This document shows, piece by piece, positions 33,460 to 41,326 of a stretch of DNA of 64,000 nucleotides. The stretch is from an uncultured Bacillota bacterium (GTDB lineage: Bacteria; Bacillota; Clostridia; Oscillospirales; Oscillospiraceae). Where the stretch lies: assembly GCA_947650875.1 (NCBI GenBank), contig CANSXE010000001.1:1-64000 (forward strand), written 5' to 3'. Both the position numbers and the translations under genes were made by a program. Below the pieces are notes generated by a model. It was not told the DNA's origin. It saw nothing but the letters and a program-made list of their open reading frames with translations, and searched no databases. Every line of letters starts with the position of its first letter. Positions within the stretch are counted from its first letter, which is position 1.

Positions 33460-34557
33460 TTGTCAATTAAAACACTTTCTATCAAAGGCACCGACAGCCG
33501 GGATGTGGCCCGGCAGGCGCGGGAAGCCTTGGCGGATTTTCAGACAAAGCTGATGCTGTTTTTTGCATCCAGCGATTATGAAAATCCGGAGGCGGCCTTG
33601 GCGGAGACGTTCCCTGACGCTGAAATCATTGGCTCATCCGCGCACAGCGAATACTGCAATGCCGGTTATACAAGTGGTTCGGTCAGCATCATGGCGATGG
33701 ATGCCGGCAGTGTGGAGGATGTGTGCGTACAGGTCGTGGAAAATATCGGTGCGGAGCTGGAGCTGCGGGACGTTCTGAACGGAATGCACGCCCACTTCGG
33801 CGGTGCAGACGAAATTCTTGCGAATTTTGAACGTTATGTCGGCATTGTCCTCTTCGAGTCCAGCGCAAAGGCAGAGGAAATCTTCATGGACCGCCTGGGC
33901 ACCGCTACCGACCTTCTCTTTGTGGGCGGCTCCTCCTCCGCGGCGGACGGCGGCAAGTCTCTGGTCTATGCAAACGGCAGGAGCTACACCGGCGCGGCGG
34001 TACTGGCCATCCTGAAGACAACCAACGGCTACGACGTATTGAAGACCCAAAGCGCCCATATCTTCTCGGAGCGCAAGCTGGCAGTGACAAAATCCGACCT
34101 GCACAACCGCATCCTCTATGAATTTGACCACCGTCCCTGCGGCGAAGTATACGCGGAGGTGCTGGGAGTCGGACAGGATGAGATTCAGAATTACTTTGTG
34201 TGCAACCCTCTGGGGGTTGTGGCCGGAGACGAGATTTTTGTGCGCACCTTTAACCAGATTCAGGACGGCGGTATTACCCTGCACTGCGGTTTGCCGGAGG
34301 GAACGGAGATCAACGTTCTGAAAATTGGCGACATTGTGGACGACACCCGTAAGGCCCTGGACGAAGCAATCTCCTATGAGCCCGCCGGCGTGATTAACTT
34401 CAACTGCCTGTATCGGACGCTGGAGATTTTGAACAAAGACCAGGTAGAGCCCTATTGCGCGCTGTTTGGCCGGTACCCCAGCATCGGATTTTCCACCAAC
34501 GGCGAGGCGTTTTTTGGACACATCAACGAGACATCCACAGTTTTGGTGATTAAGTAA
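33460..34557 (+). CDS. FIST-domain sensor protein (FIST_N + FIST_C)
   Basis: 365 residues from TTG 33460 with AAAAGGCGGG upstream. The N-terminal FIST domain shows DAEIIGSSAHSEYCNAGYTSG near residue 52 and LFVGGSSSAADGG near residue 148; the C-terminal FIST_C shows ENQ-like DEIQNYFVCNPLGVV near residue 238 and PSIGFSTNGEAFFGHINETSTVLVI at the end. FIST proteins are proposed small-ligand (amino acid) sensors, usually beside chemotaxis or c-di-GMP modules. Here it stands alone with a 66-residue partner. Base composition is lower in GC than the neighbours. Confidence 0.88.
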   Translation: MSIKTLSIKGTDSRDVARQAREALADFQTKLMLFFASSDYENPEAALAETFPDAEIIGSSAHSEYCNAGYTSGSVSIMAMDAGSVEDVCVQVVENIGAELELRDVLNGMHAHFGGADEILANFERYVGIVLFESSAKAEEIFMDRLGTATDLLFVGGSSSAADGGKSLVYANGRSYTGAAVLAILKTTNGYDVLKTQSAHIFSERKLAVTKSDLHNRILYEFDHRPCGEVYAEVLGVGQDEIQNYFVCNPLGVVAGDEIFVRTFNQIQDGGITLHCGLPEGTEINVLKIGDIVDDTRKALDEAISYEPAGVINFNCLYRTLEILNKDQVEPYCALFGRYPSIGFSTNGEAFFGHINETSTVLVIK

Positions 34558-34582
34558 GCGCTTTTATACAAGAAAGCGGACA

Positions 34583-34616
34583 TAGCCGGAGAGATTTTCA
34601 CAAATCTCTCCGGCTA
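34583..34616 (+). terminator. Hairpin terminator after FIST
   Basis: TAGCCGGAGAGATTT and AAATCTCTCCGGCTA form a perfect 15-bp stem with a 4-base loop, followed by TTACTGCTT. Confidence 0.75.
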
Positions 34617-34717
34617 TTACTGCTTATCAATGGAAATTTCGGCAAGAAAGGGCTGATGAGAAAACGCGGAGCAAGGTGAGGGCAGCGGCCACAGAGGGCG
34701 CGGCCGGCTCCGTTTGT

Positions 34718-35557
34718 TCAGCCGCCGATGAAAAAGATGGTGTCCCCGTCCTGCTTGCTGACCACCTCTACCTCCTCGGTGAGGGGGATGAGGGCCATAG
34801 TCCGGTACAGCTGCTTGCCGGTGACCTGCCAGCTGGACATGGTACACAGGTAGTTCAAGATGTCCTCAGGCGGAAGCTCAGGGGCGAAGAAGCCCAGCTC
34901 AGGCAGACCGAACTCCGCCAGGCCCTGGGTCTGGACGGTGGGCTTGTCCTCCTGAAGACCCCGGTAGAACCAGATCCACAGGGTAACCGGGAAGTAATCC
35001 GGGTCCCTCCAATCCATCTCCCTCATCCGGGCACAATGGGTCAGGTAGTGCTCCCGGCTCACCAGCAGGGCGGTGTTGGTGACGGACACCCCCACGCTCC
35101 CCTCCACTTCCAGCAGGGCGGCGCACAGCAGGCTGAAATCCCAGCAGGCCCGGCGCTTGCCCTCCAGCGTCTTCCCGCCCCCCTTCTGGGCCACCACCCA
35201 GAAGGATTTGTGATGGACAAAGGCCTCCTGCTCCTGGGGATTGAGAAACAGGTTGTACTGTGCCATGGCAGGGATATCCCGCTCCTCCCCGGGCACCGGC
35301 ATGGGCAGATAGGAGCACCAGAACTCCAGCCCGTCCACCGTGACGATGAAGGCGGGCACCCTGGGGTGGCTGCGGTCGATATCGCTCACCGCCCCCTTGC
35401 CAAAGGCCGTTTGCAGGTGCTGGATTACCGGGTCAATGTCCTCCAGCACCCGGTCCATGAGCAGCAGGGCCATGGTGTCCTCTTTTGGGGGCTTGGGCCA
35501 CTCGCTTTTCGGGGCGGGCTCGGGGGCTTTCTTCTTGAAACGGTCAAACAGTCCCAT
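34718..35557 (-). CDS. DUF4261 domain protein
   Basis: 279 residues from ATG 35557 with AAGGAG 7 bases upstream. The N-terminal GLFDRFKKKAPEP lead is charged and disordered. The body (FIVTVDGLEFWCSYLPMPVPG, HKSFWVVAQKGGG, YFPVTLWIWFYRG) fits the DUF4261 pattern of cytosolic proteins of unknown role. No signal or membrane segments. It begins 13 bases after pyrB on the same strand and is probably co-transcribed with it, though a functional link is not evident. Confidence 0.75.
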   Translation of the reverse strand: MGLFDRFKKKAPEPAPKSEWPKPPKEDTMALLLMDRVLEDIDPVIQHLQTAFGKGAVSDIDRSHPRVPAFIVTVDGLEFWCSYLPMPVPGEERDIPAMAQYNLFLNPQEQEAFVHHKSFWVVAQKGGGKTLEGKRRACWDFSLLCAALLEVEGSVGVSVTNTALLVSREHYLTHCARMREMDWRDPDYFPVTLWIWFYRGLQEDKPTVQTQGLAEFGLPELGFFAPELPPEDILNYLCTMSSWQVTGKQLYRTMALIPLTEEVEVVSKQDGDTIFFIGG

Positions 35558-35570
35558 AGTTTTTTCTCCT

Positions 35571-36632
35571 TTATGACAGTGCCCCGTCGCAGAAGGCACA
35601 GCAGTCCACGCCGCCGTTTTTCTTTACCAGGGGGGGCAGGTAGTGCTCGGTCTGAGTGATGCACCGGGGGTTGCGGCAGACGGGCCTTGTCCCGATCTCC
35701 ACCGTCTCGGTGCGGTCCAGCCGGGGCTGGTTGGCCAGGTCGGCCAGCAGAGACATCCGGGCGAACATGCCGTAGCGGGCCTGCTCAAAGTACGCCGCCC
35801 GGGGGTCGTCGTCCACATCCACCGTGATCTCGTCCACCCGGGGCAGGGGGTGCATGACCAGCATGCGCTCCTTGGCCCGCTCCAGTTTCCGGCGGGTGAG
35901 GATGTAAATCCCCTTGTTCCGCTCATACTCCAGGGGGTCTACAAACCGCTCCCGTTGGATGCGGGTCATGTAGAGCACATCCAGCTGGGGGATCACCGCT
36001 TCCAGGCCGGTGACCTCGGTGAAGCGCATATCCTTCTCCAGCATGAAGGTGCGCATATAGTCAGGGATGGCCAGCTCCCGGGGGGAGATGAGGAAAAAGC
36101 GGATGTCCTCAAACTTGGCCAGGGCCTTGACGAGGGAGTGGACGGTGCGGCCGTTCTTCAAGTCGCCGCACAACCCCACCGACAGGCCGTCCACCTTTCC
36201 CAACAGGCGGGTAATGGTGGTCAGGTCGGCGGTGGTCTGGGTGGGGTGCATATGGCCGCCGTCTCCGGCGTTGACCACAGGCACATGGGAGTACAGCGAC
36301 GCCGCCTTGGCCGCCCCCTCCCAGGGGGTGCGCATCACCACCACGTCGGCGTAGCCCGACACCATTTTGACGGTGTCCTTCAGGGTCTCCCCCTTGGCCA
36401 CCGACGAGGAGTTGGGGTCGGCAAAGCCGAATACCGTCCCCCCCAGGCGGAGCATGGCGGTTTGGAAGGAGAAGTTGGTGCGGGTGGAGGGCTCATAAAA
36501 CAGAGAAGCCATCACCCGTCCCCGGCAGGCGTCGATATACCGGCTTGGGTCGTCCATTATGCTGCTGGCCCGGGCATAGAGCTCGTCCCACTCCTGACGC
36601 GTCAGGTCTCCAAAGTCAATCAAATGCCGCAT
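35571..36632 (-). CDS. pyrB: Aspartate carbamoyltransferase with C-terminal zinc tail
   Basis: 353 residues; typical catalytic chains are about 305-310. Residues 1-310 have the carbamoyl-phosphate loop FYEPSTRT (about 45-52), HMHPTQTTADLTTI and HPLPRVDEI. The extra tail has four cysteines in a C-x4-C-x20-C-x2-C pattern (C319, C324, C345, C348), closely resembling the zinc domain of the regulatory chain PyrI, but without the PyrI nucleotide-binding domain. It catalyses carbamoyl phosphate plus aspartate to carbamoyl aspartate. No other pyr gene is adjacent. The tail may self-stabilise the trimer or mimic the PyrI contact. Confidence 0.92.
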   Translation of the reverse strand: MRHLIDFGDLTRQEWDELYARASSIMDDPSRYIDACRGRVMASLFYEPSTRTNFSFQTAMLRLGGTVFGFADPNSSSVAKGETLKDTVKMVSGYADVVVMRTPWEGAAKAASLYSHVPVVNAGDGGHMHPTQTTADLTTITRLLGKVDGLSVGLCGDLKNGRTVHSLVKALAKFEDIRFFLISPRELAIPDYMRTFMLEKDMRFTEVTGLEAVIPQLDVLYMTRIQRERFVDPLEYERNKGIYILTRRKLERAKERMLVMHPLPRVDEITVDVDDDPRAAYFEQARYGMFARMSLLADLANQPRLDRTETVEIGTRPVCRNPRCITQTEHYLPPLVKKNGGVDCCAFCDGALS

Positions 36633-36795
36633 TCTGTCTTCCCCTCTCTGTTTCTCACGTTATCCTATCATAAAGCGGTGGCTTGCGCAAGGAGGGAAGT
36701 CACGAAATAGGGCTCAATTTAATAAAAATCCTTTTGGGCAGTGAGTTTAAATGCCGGGATACAAGCCATACTAACCATCACTAATCGACGGAAGG

Positions 36796-39165
36796 ATGGC
36801 GAAGCGTTTGAAGGCAGTCATTATGGCGGGGGGCGAGGGTACCCGTCTGCGGCCCCTGTCGCTGGGCAGTCCCAAACCCATGACCCCGCTGCTGGGCCGG
36901 CCGGTGATGGAGCACATCATCAATCTGCTGAAGGTCCACGGGATAGACGATATCTGCGTCACCCTGTTCTATAAGCCCCAGGCGGTAATGGATTACTTTG
37001 GCGGCGGGGACAGGCTGGGGGTGCGGCTGACCTATTTCATTGAAGACGAACCCCTGGGGACGGCGGGAAGCGTGAAAAACTGCATGGACCACATCGGAGG
37101 GGAGGACTTTCTGGTCATCAGCGGGGACTGCGTATGCGATCTGGACCTGACCGCCCTGATGGACTTCCACCGGAAGCGGGGGGCGGAGGCCACCCTGGGG
37201 CTCTACCGCCACAAGACGCCCCTGGAGTATGGCCTGGTCCTCACCGATGAGGAGGGCCGGATTGAGCGCTTTGTGGAAAAGCCGGCCTGGGGCCAGGTGT
37301 TTACAGACCAGATCAACACCGGAATTTACCTCCTCTCCCCCGCCGCCATGGACCGGGTGCCCCCCAATACGGCGTGGGACTTCGGCAAGGACCTGTTTCC
37401 CGCCCTGCTCCGGGAGGGGGCGCCCCTCTACGGCCTGCCCCTGGAGGGCTACTGGTGTGACATGGGGGGATGCAGCGCCTATCTGGACTGCACCTGCGAT
37501 GCGCTGTCCGGCAAGGTGCGCCTGGACATGGGCCTGCCCCGCCTGAAGGCGGGGGTGTGGTCGGCCCAGCCCCTGCCCCAGGGGCTCAATCTGGTCCCCC
37601 CCTGCTGGATCGGCCCCGGGGTGCGCCTGGGGGAGGGCTGTCTCATAGGCCCCCACACCGTTCTGGACAAGGGGGCCGTGGTGGGGGAGCGGAGCATGGT
37701 CCAGCGGTCCATCCTGCTGGAAAACGCCGCCGCCGGGGACCGGACTACCCTCTACGGGGCCGTTCTGTGCAGAGACGCTTCCGCCCGGCGGGGCGCCGTC
37801 CTCAACGAGAGAGTGGTACTGGGAGAGAATGCCCTGGCCGAGGAGGGGGCTGCCCTGCTGGAGCGGGTGTGTCTCTGGCCGGGCCAGACCGCCCCCGCCG
37901 GCTGCCGTCTGGCCCGGTCCATTACCAGCGGAAGCCAGAAGGGAGTGCTGCGCTTTGGGGACAGCGGCGCCATCCGGGGCGTTTTGGGGGAAGACATAGG
38001 CCCGGAGGCCCTGCTCACGCTGGGCAGTATTTTGGGGACGGAGGGCCCGGTAGGACTGGGCTGCTCCCCCACCCCCGGGGCCGGGATGCTGGCCCGGGCG
38101 GCGGCGGTGGGGGCGGCGGCAGCGGGGAGCGAAGTGCTTACCCACGCCCTCCACAGCCCCGTTCAGGGGGCGGGACTGGCCGCCCTGCGTCAAATACCCG
38201 TCTCTCTCTTTGTGGAGGAGAGCGGAAATATTGTCTACCTCCACCTTTTTGATCAGAACGGTCTGCCCCTGGGGCGGGCCCGGGAGCGAAAGCTGGAGCA
38301 TGCGCTGCTTCAGGGGGAGGTGCGCCGGACCAGAGGGGACAGGGTGGGCCAGCTCCAGCGGCTGGATTTTACCCCGGAGCAGTGGGGGCGCCGGGTGGTA
38401 GAGAACGCCGGTCTCCGCCGGCCCGCGCTGCGCCGCGTCACTGCGGCGGTGGGGAGCACTACCCCGGAGGACTGCGCCCTCAGGGCGGCGCTGACTGCGC
38501 TGGGCTGTAAGCTGGAGGAGGAGTGGCGGCCCGGAATCGTGGCCTTCCGCGCCCAGCGGGGCGGATTTTCCCTCACCGCCCAGGATGAGCGGGGCGCTAT
38601 GGTGGACTCAGGTCAGCTGCTCGCCCTGGTTGCCCTGATTGAAATGGAGAATGGCTCGGGCAAGGTGGCTGTCCCCGCCGGAGCCAGTGCGGCGGTGGAG
38701 CTGGTGGCCGCCGGCTACGGAGGGACCGTCCTCCGTCTGGACCGGGACGGAGAACAGGCCGCTGCCCTCTACGCATCCCAGCCCTGGATACGGCAGGCCC
38801 CGGCGGCGGCGGTACGCATCTGCTCCCGGATGGCCGTCTCCGGCCAGAAGCTGGAGACCCTGGTGGCCAAGACGCCCAGATTCTCCTCCTGGCGGCGGGA
38901 GGTGCCCCTCGTCTCCGACCGGGGTCAGGTGATGCAGGCCCTGGCCCGGGAGCACGCCCGCCAGCCCACCGGGGAGGGGCTGCGGATGCGCACCGGCAGC
39001 GGCTGGGTATACCTCACCCCCATCGCCCGCCGCTCTGCCCTGCGGGTGATCGCTGAGGGTCCCGACCTGGAGCTGGCCGCCGAGCTGTGTGACTTCTACG
39101 CCGGCCGGGCGGCGGAGGTGGATCGGTCCATTTCTGAGCATTGTGTACAAGAGGAGGACAAATAA
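36796..39165 (+). CDS. GMP-type nucleotidyltransferase fused to a degenerate phosphomannomutase domain
   Basis: 789 residues. N-terminal GT-A nucleotidyltransferase (about 1-235): KAVIMAGGEGTRLRPLS, KPMTPLLGRP, VISGDCVCDLD, FVEKPAWGQVFTDQINTGIY. A left-handed beta-helix segment covers about 250-370. Residues 375-789 match phosphohexomutase domains, but the phosphoserine loop (TASHNP type) is replaced by VEESGNIVYLH, so mutase activity is doubtful. The ATG at 36796 has the GGAAGG site touching it; TTG 36808 would give the canonical start (KAVIMAGG) with 12-base spacing and may be the real start. Likely makes an NDP-sugar (GDP-mannose type) for cell-surface polymers. Confidence 0.85.
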   Translation: MAKRLKAVIMAGGEGTRLRPLSLGSPKPMTPLLGRPVMEHIINLLKVHGIDDICVTLFYKPQAVMDYFGGGDRLGVRLTYFIEDEPLGTAGSVKNCMDHIGGEDFLVISGDCVCDLDLTALMDFHRKRGAEATLGLYRHKTPLEYGLVLTDEEGRIERFVEKPAWGQVFTDQINTGIYLLSPAAMDRVPPNTAWDFGKDLFPALLREGAPLYGLPLEGYWCDMGGCSAYLDCTCDALSGKVRLDMGLPRLKAGVWSAQPLPQGLNLVPPCWIGPGVRLGEGCLIGPHTVLDKGAVVGERSMVQRSILLENAAAGDRTTLYGAVLCRDASARRGAVLNERVVLGENALAEEGAALLERVCLWPGQTAPAGCRLARSITSGSQKGVLRFGDSGAIRGVLGEDIGPEALLTLGSILGTEGPVGLGCSPTPGAGMLARAAAVGAAAAGSEVLTHALHSPVQGAGLAALRQIPVSLFVEESGNIVYLHLFDQNGLPLGRARERKLEHALLQGEVRRTRGDRVGQLQRLDFTPEQWGRRVVENAGLRRPALRRVTAAVGSTTPEDCALRAALTALGCKLEEEWRPGIVAFRAQRGGFSLTAQDERGAMVDSGQLLALVALIEMENGSGKVAVPAGASAAVELVAAGYGGTVLRLDRDGEQAAALYASQPWIRQAPAAAVRICSRMAVSGQKLETLVAKTPRFSSWRREVPLVSDRGQVMQALAREHARQPTGEGLRMRTGSGWVYLTPIARRSALRVIAEGPDLELAAELCDFYAGRAAEVDRSISEHCVQEEDK

Positions 39166-39257
39166 CCACATATCTGTTCTCCTGAAAGCATAGTATACTT
39201 TTCAGGGAAAGTGTGGTAAACTAGATGTGTCTATTTTGTCCTGCGAACGCCTTGCGG

Positions 39258-39325
39258 CGCCTGTAGGGGCGCTTTACAAGGCGTCCGGACATGCGGGACG
39301 GACGCATCGTGATGCGTCTCTACCA
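39258..39325. repeat. Dispersed palindrome pair
   Basis: GTAGGGGCGCTTTACAAGGC followed by GTCC, then GACGGACGCATCGTGATGCG and TCTCTAC. It is the same bipartite family as at 29148, 49150 and 50339, with a diverged first arm. Confidence 0.7.
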
Positions 39326-39432
39326 TTGATTTAAACGCCAAGGGGCAGGGAGAACCCACCCGCCCCGGCGTCTAAATATATTCCCCAGCCCCGAACCGTA
39401 GGACAGGCGGGAACGGACTGAGGAGCAAAAAC

Positions 39433-39534
39433 GACAGAAGCTCCATCATCAGGCGAAGGGATCGCGCACCCCGACCGGCGAGGCAGGGCCGGAAGGGGAC
39501 GGTCCTTCGTCTGGTTGCTGTGGAGTGTTCTGTC
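39433..39534 (+). ncRNA. Candidate structured RNA / regulatory leader upstream of RNase J
   Basis: A 102-base segment folds on paper into one long interrupted hairpin: GACAGAA/TTCTGTC, CTCCA/TGGAG, CAGGCGAAG/CTTCGTCTG (with one G-U pair), GATCG/CGGTC, CCCC/GGGG and CCGGC/GCCGG, with small internal loops and an 8-base apical loop. An alternative GGAGC/GCTCC hairpin (39422-39444) would compete with the lower stem. It ends 36 bases before the rnjA ATG. Whether it is a separate RNA, a cis-regulatory leader or an RNase J target is not decided by sequence. I found no match to the SRP, 6S, RNase P or tmRNA signatures I know. Confidence 0.5.
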
Positions 39535-39569
39535 AGGATACATCAATTTTGAATGAAAAAGGAGTTATC

Positions 39570-41228
39570 ATGGCAGAAAAACTGAAAATCATTTCCCTTG
39601 GCGGTCTCAACGAGATTGGCAAGAACCTCACCGTTTACGAGTACGGCGGCGACATTATCGTGGTAGACTGCGGCATGGGCTTCCCCGACGACGACATGTA
39701 CGGTATCGACGTGGTCATCCCCGATGTCAGCTACCTGATTAAGAACCAGAGTAAGATCCGGGGCATCTTCATCACCCACGGCCACGAGGACCACATCGGG
39801 GCTCTGCCCTATGTGCTGCGGTCCCTCAACGCCCCCATCTACGCCACCCGCATGTCGGCGGGGCTCATCAAGCTGAAGCTGGAGGAGCACCGCCTGCTGG
39901 ACCGGACCAAGCTCATCACCTGCGAGGCGGGCCAGGTCGTCAAGGCGGGAAAATTCACCGTGGAGTTCATCCATGTGAACCACTCCATTGCCGACGCGGT
40001 GGCCTTCGCCATCAAGTGCCCGGTGGGCACCTGCGTCCACACCGGCGACTTCAAAATCGACGCCACCCCCATCCAGGGGGGGATGATGGACCTGGCCCGG
40101 CTGGGCGAGCTGGGCAAGGAGGGGGTGCTCACCCTGCTGGCCGACTCCACCAACGTGGAGCGCCCGGGCTACACCCGGTCCGAGCGCAGTGTGGGGGCCT
40201 CCTTCGACGGGCTGTTCCGGGGCTGTGAGGAGCGCATTATCGTCACCACCTTCGCCTCCAACGTGGACCGCATCCAGCAGGTGATTGACGTGGCCGCCCG
40301 GTACGGGCGCAAGGTGGCCGTTACCGGCCGGTCCATGGAGAATGTGATGAAGGTGTCCGCCGAGCTGGGGTATATGAATATCCCCGACGGCATCCTGATG
40401 GACCTGAATCACATCAAATCCCTGCCCAAGCACAAGGTCTGCATCATCACCACCGGCAGTCAGGGCGAGACCATGTCCGCCCTCACCCGCATGGCCTTCA
40501 ACACCCACCGGCAGGTGGACCTGCTCCCCGGCGACCGGGTAATCATCTCCGCCTCCGCCATCCCGGGCAACGAGAACGCCATCGGCAACGTGGTCAACGA
40601 GCTGTACCGCAAGGGGGTGGAGGTGCTCAACGAGCGGGAGCTGACCCTCCATGTGTCGGGCCACGCCTGCCAGGAGGAGCTGAAGATCGTCCACGCCCTG
40701 GTAAAGCCCAAATTTTTCGTCCCCGTCCACGGGGAGCAGCGGATGCTGCAAATCCATGGAAAGTTGGCCCGGCAGATGGGGATGGACCCCAACCACATCC
40801 TCATCAGCGACATCGGCCGGGTGATGGAGTTCACCCCCAACTCGGCCAAGCTCACCGGCACCGTCACTGCCGGGCAGGTCTTTGTGGACGGCTACGGCGT
40901 GGGCGACGTGGGTAGCGTGGTGCTGCGGGACCGCCGCCACCTGGCCGAGGATGGCATGATTGTGGTGGCCCTGTCCATGTCCGGGGAGGACGGCGCTCTG
41001 GTGTCCGGCCCGGATATCATCACCCGGGGCTTCGTCTATGTGAAGGAGTCCGAGGGCCTGCTGGAGGAGCTGCGCAAGGTGGCCCTGGAGGCCATCCAGA
41101 GCGTGGATACCCGGTATAACACCGACTGGTCCGCTATCAAGGGGGCTATCAAGGGCGACCTGTCCGGCTACCTGTATAAGAAGACCAAGCGCTCCCCCAT
41201 GATCCTGCCTGTTATCATGGAGGTGTGA
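39570..41228 (+). CDS. rnj: Ribonuclease J
   Basis: 552 residues from ATG 39570, with AAAGGAG 7 bases upstream. The metallo-beta-lactamase centre reads THGHEDHIGALPYVL near residue 71, beta-CASP motifs include HTGDFKID, LLADSTNVERPGYT and the later HVSGHACQEELK; the C-terminal dimerisation part ends RRSPMILPVIMEV-like. RNase J is both 5'-3' exonuclease and endonuclease and governs mRNA turnover and rRNA maturation. The structured segment just upstream may be part of its own leader. A bidirectional hairpin follows. Confidence 0.96.
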   Translation: MAEKLKIISLGGLNEIGKNLTVYEYGGDIIVVDCGMGFPDDDMYGIDVVIPDVSYLIKNQSKIRGIFITHGHEDHIGALPYVLRSLNAPIYATRMSAGLIKLKLEEHRLLDRTKLITCEAGQVVKAGKFTVEFIHVNHSIADAVAFAIKCPVGTCVHTGDFKIDATPIQGGMMDLARLGELGKEGVLTLLADSTNVERPGYTRSERSVGASFDGLFRGCEERIIVTTFASNVDRIQQVIDVAARYGRKVAVTGRSMENVMKVSAELGYMNIPDGILMDLNHIKSLPKHKVCIITTGSQGETMSALTRMAFNTHRQVDLLPGDRVIISASAIPGNENAIGNVVNELYRKGVEVLNERELTLHVSGHACQEELKIVHALVKPKFFVPVHGEQRMLQIHGKLARQMGMDPNHILISDIGRVMEFTPNSAKLTGTVTAGQVFVDGYGVGDVGSVVLRDRRHLAEDGMIVVALSMSGEDGALVSGPDIITRGFVYVKESEGLLEELRKVALEAIQSVDTRYNTDWSAIKGAIKGDLSGYLYKKTKRSPMILPVIMEV

Positions 41229-41232
41229 AAAA

Positions 41233-41268
41233 ACAGCGCCCACTCCGTTTCGATGGAGCGGGCGCTGT
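41233..41268. terminator. Bidirectional hairpin terminator
   Basis: ACAGCGCCC-a-CTCC-gtttcgat-GGAG-c-GGGCGCTGT. Preceded by AAAAAAA, which on the minus strand gives a T-run, so it is the better terminator for the convergent surface-protein gene; on the plus strand it closes rnj. Confidence 0.8.
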
Positions 41269-41326
41269 CTGCTCTATAACGGTATAGAAACAGCCCCCGG
41301 CATTACACCGGAGGGCTGTGGATGGT

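Larger units (their letters stand above)
39166..39569. other. Long leader of RNase J with repeat and structured segment
   Basis: 404 bases. It contains a dispersed palindrome cluster (39258-39325), a GC-rich 38-base hairpin (ACGCCAAGGGGC pairing with GCCCCGGCGT, 39333-39371) and the long extended hairpin at 39433-39534 listed separately. No coding frame of interest. Confidence 0.65.

Noticed and set aside
36796-36810. TTG 36808 as definite start of the nucleotidyltransferase fusion
   Set aside because: It gives the family-typical start but has a long 12-base spacing; I kept ATG 36796 and flagged the alternative.
39433-39534. SRP RNA, 6S RNA, RNase P RNA or c-di-GMP riboswitch
   Set aside because: The apical GGAA-type SRP motif with GCAGCC, the 6S open central bubble, the RNase P conserved blocks and the GEMM core were not found. 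The segment remains an unassigned structured RNA.
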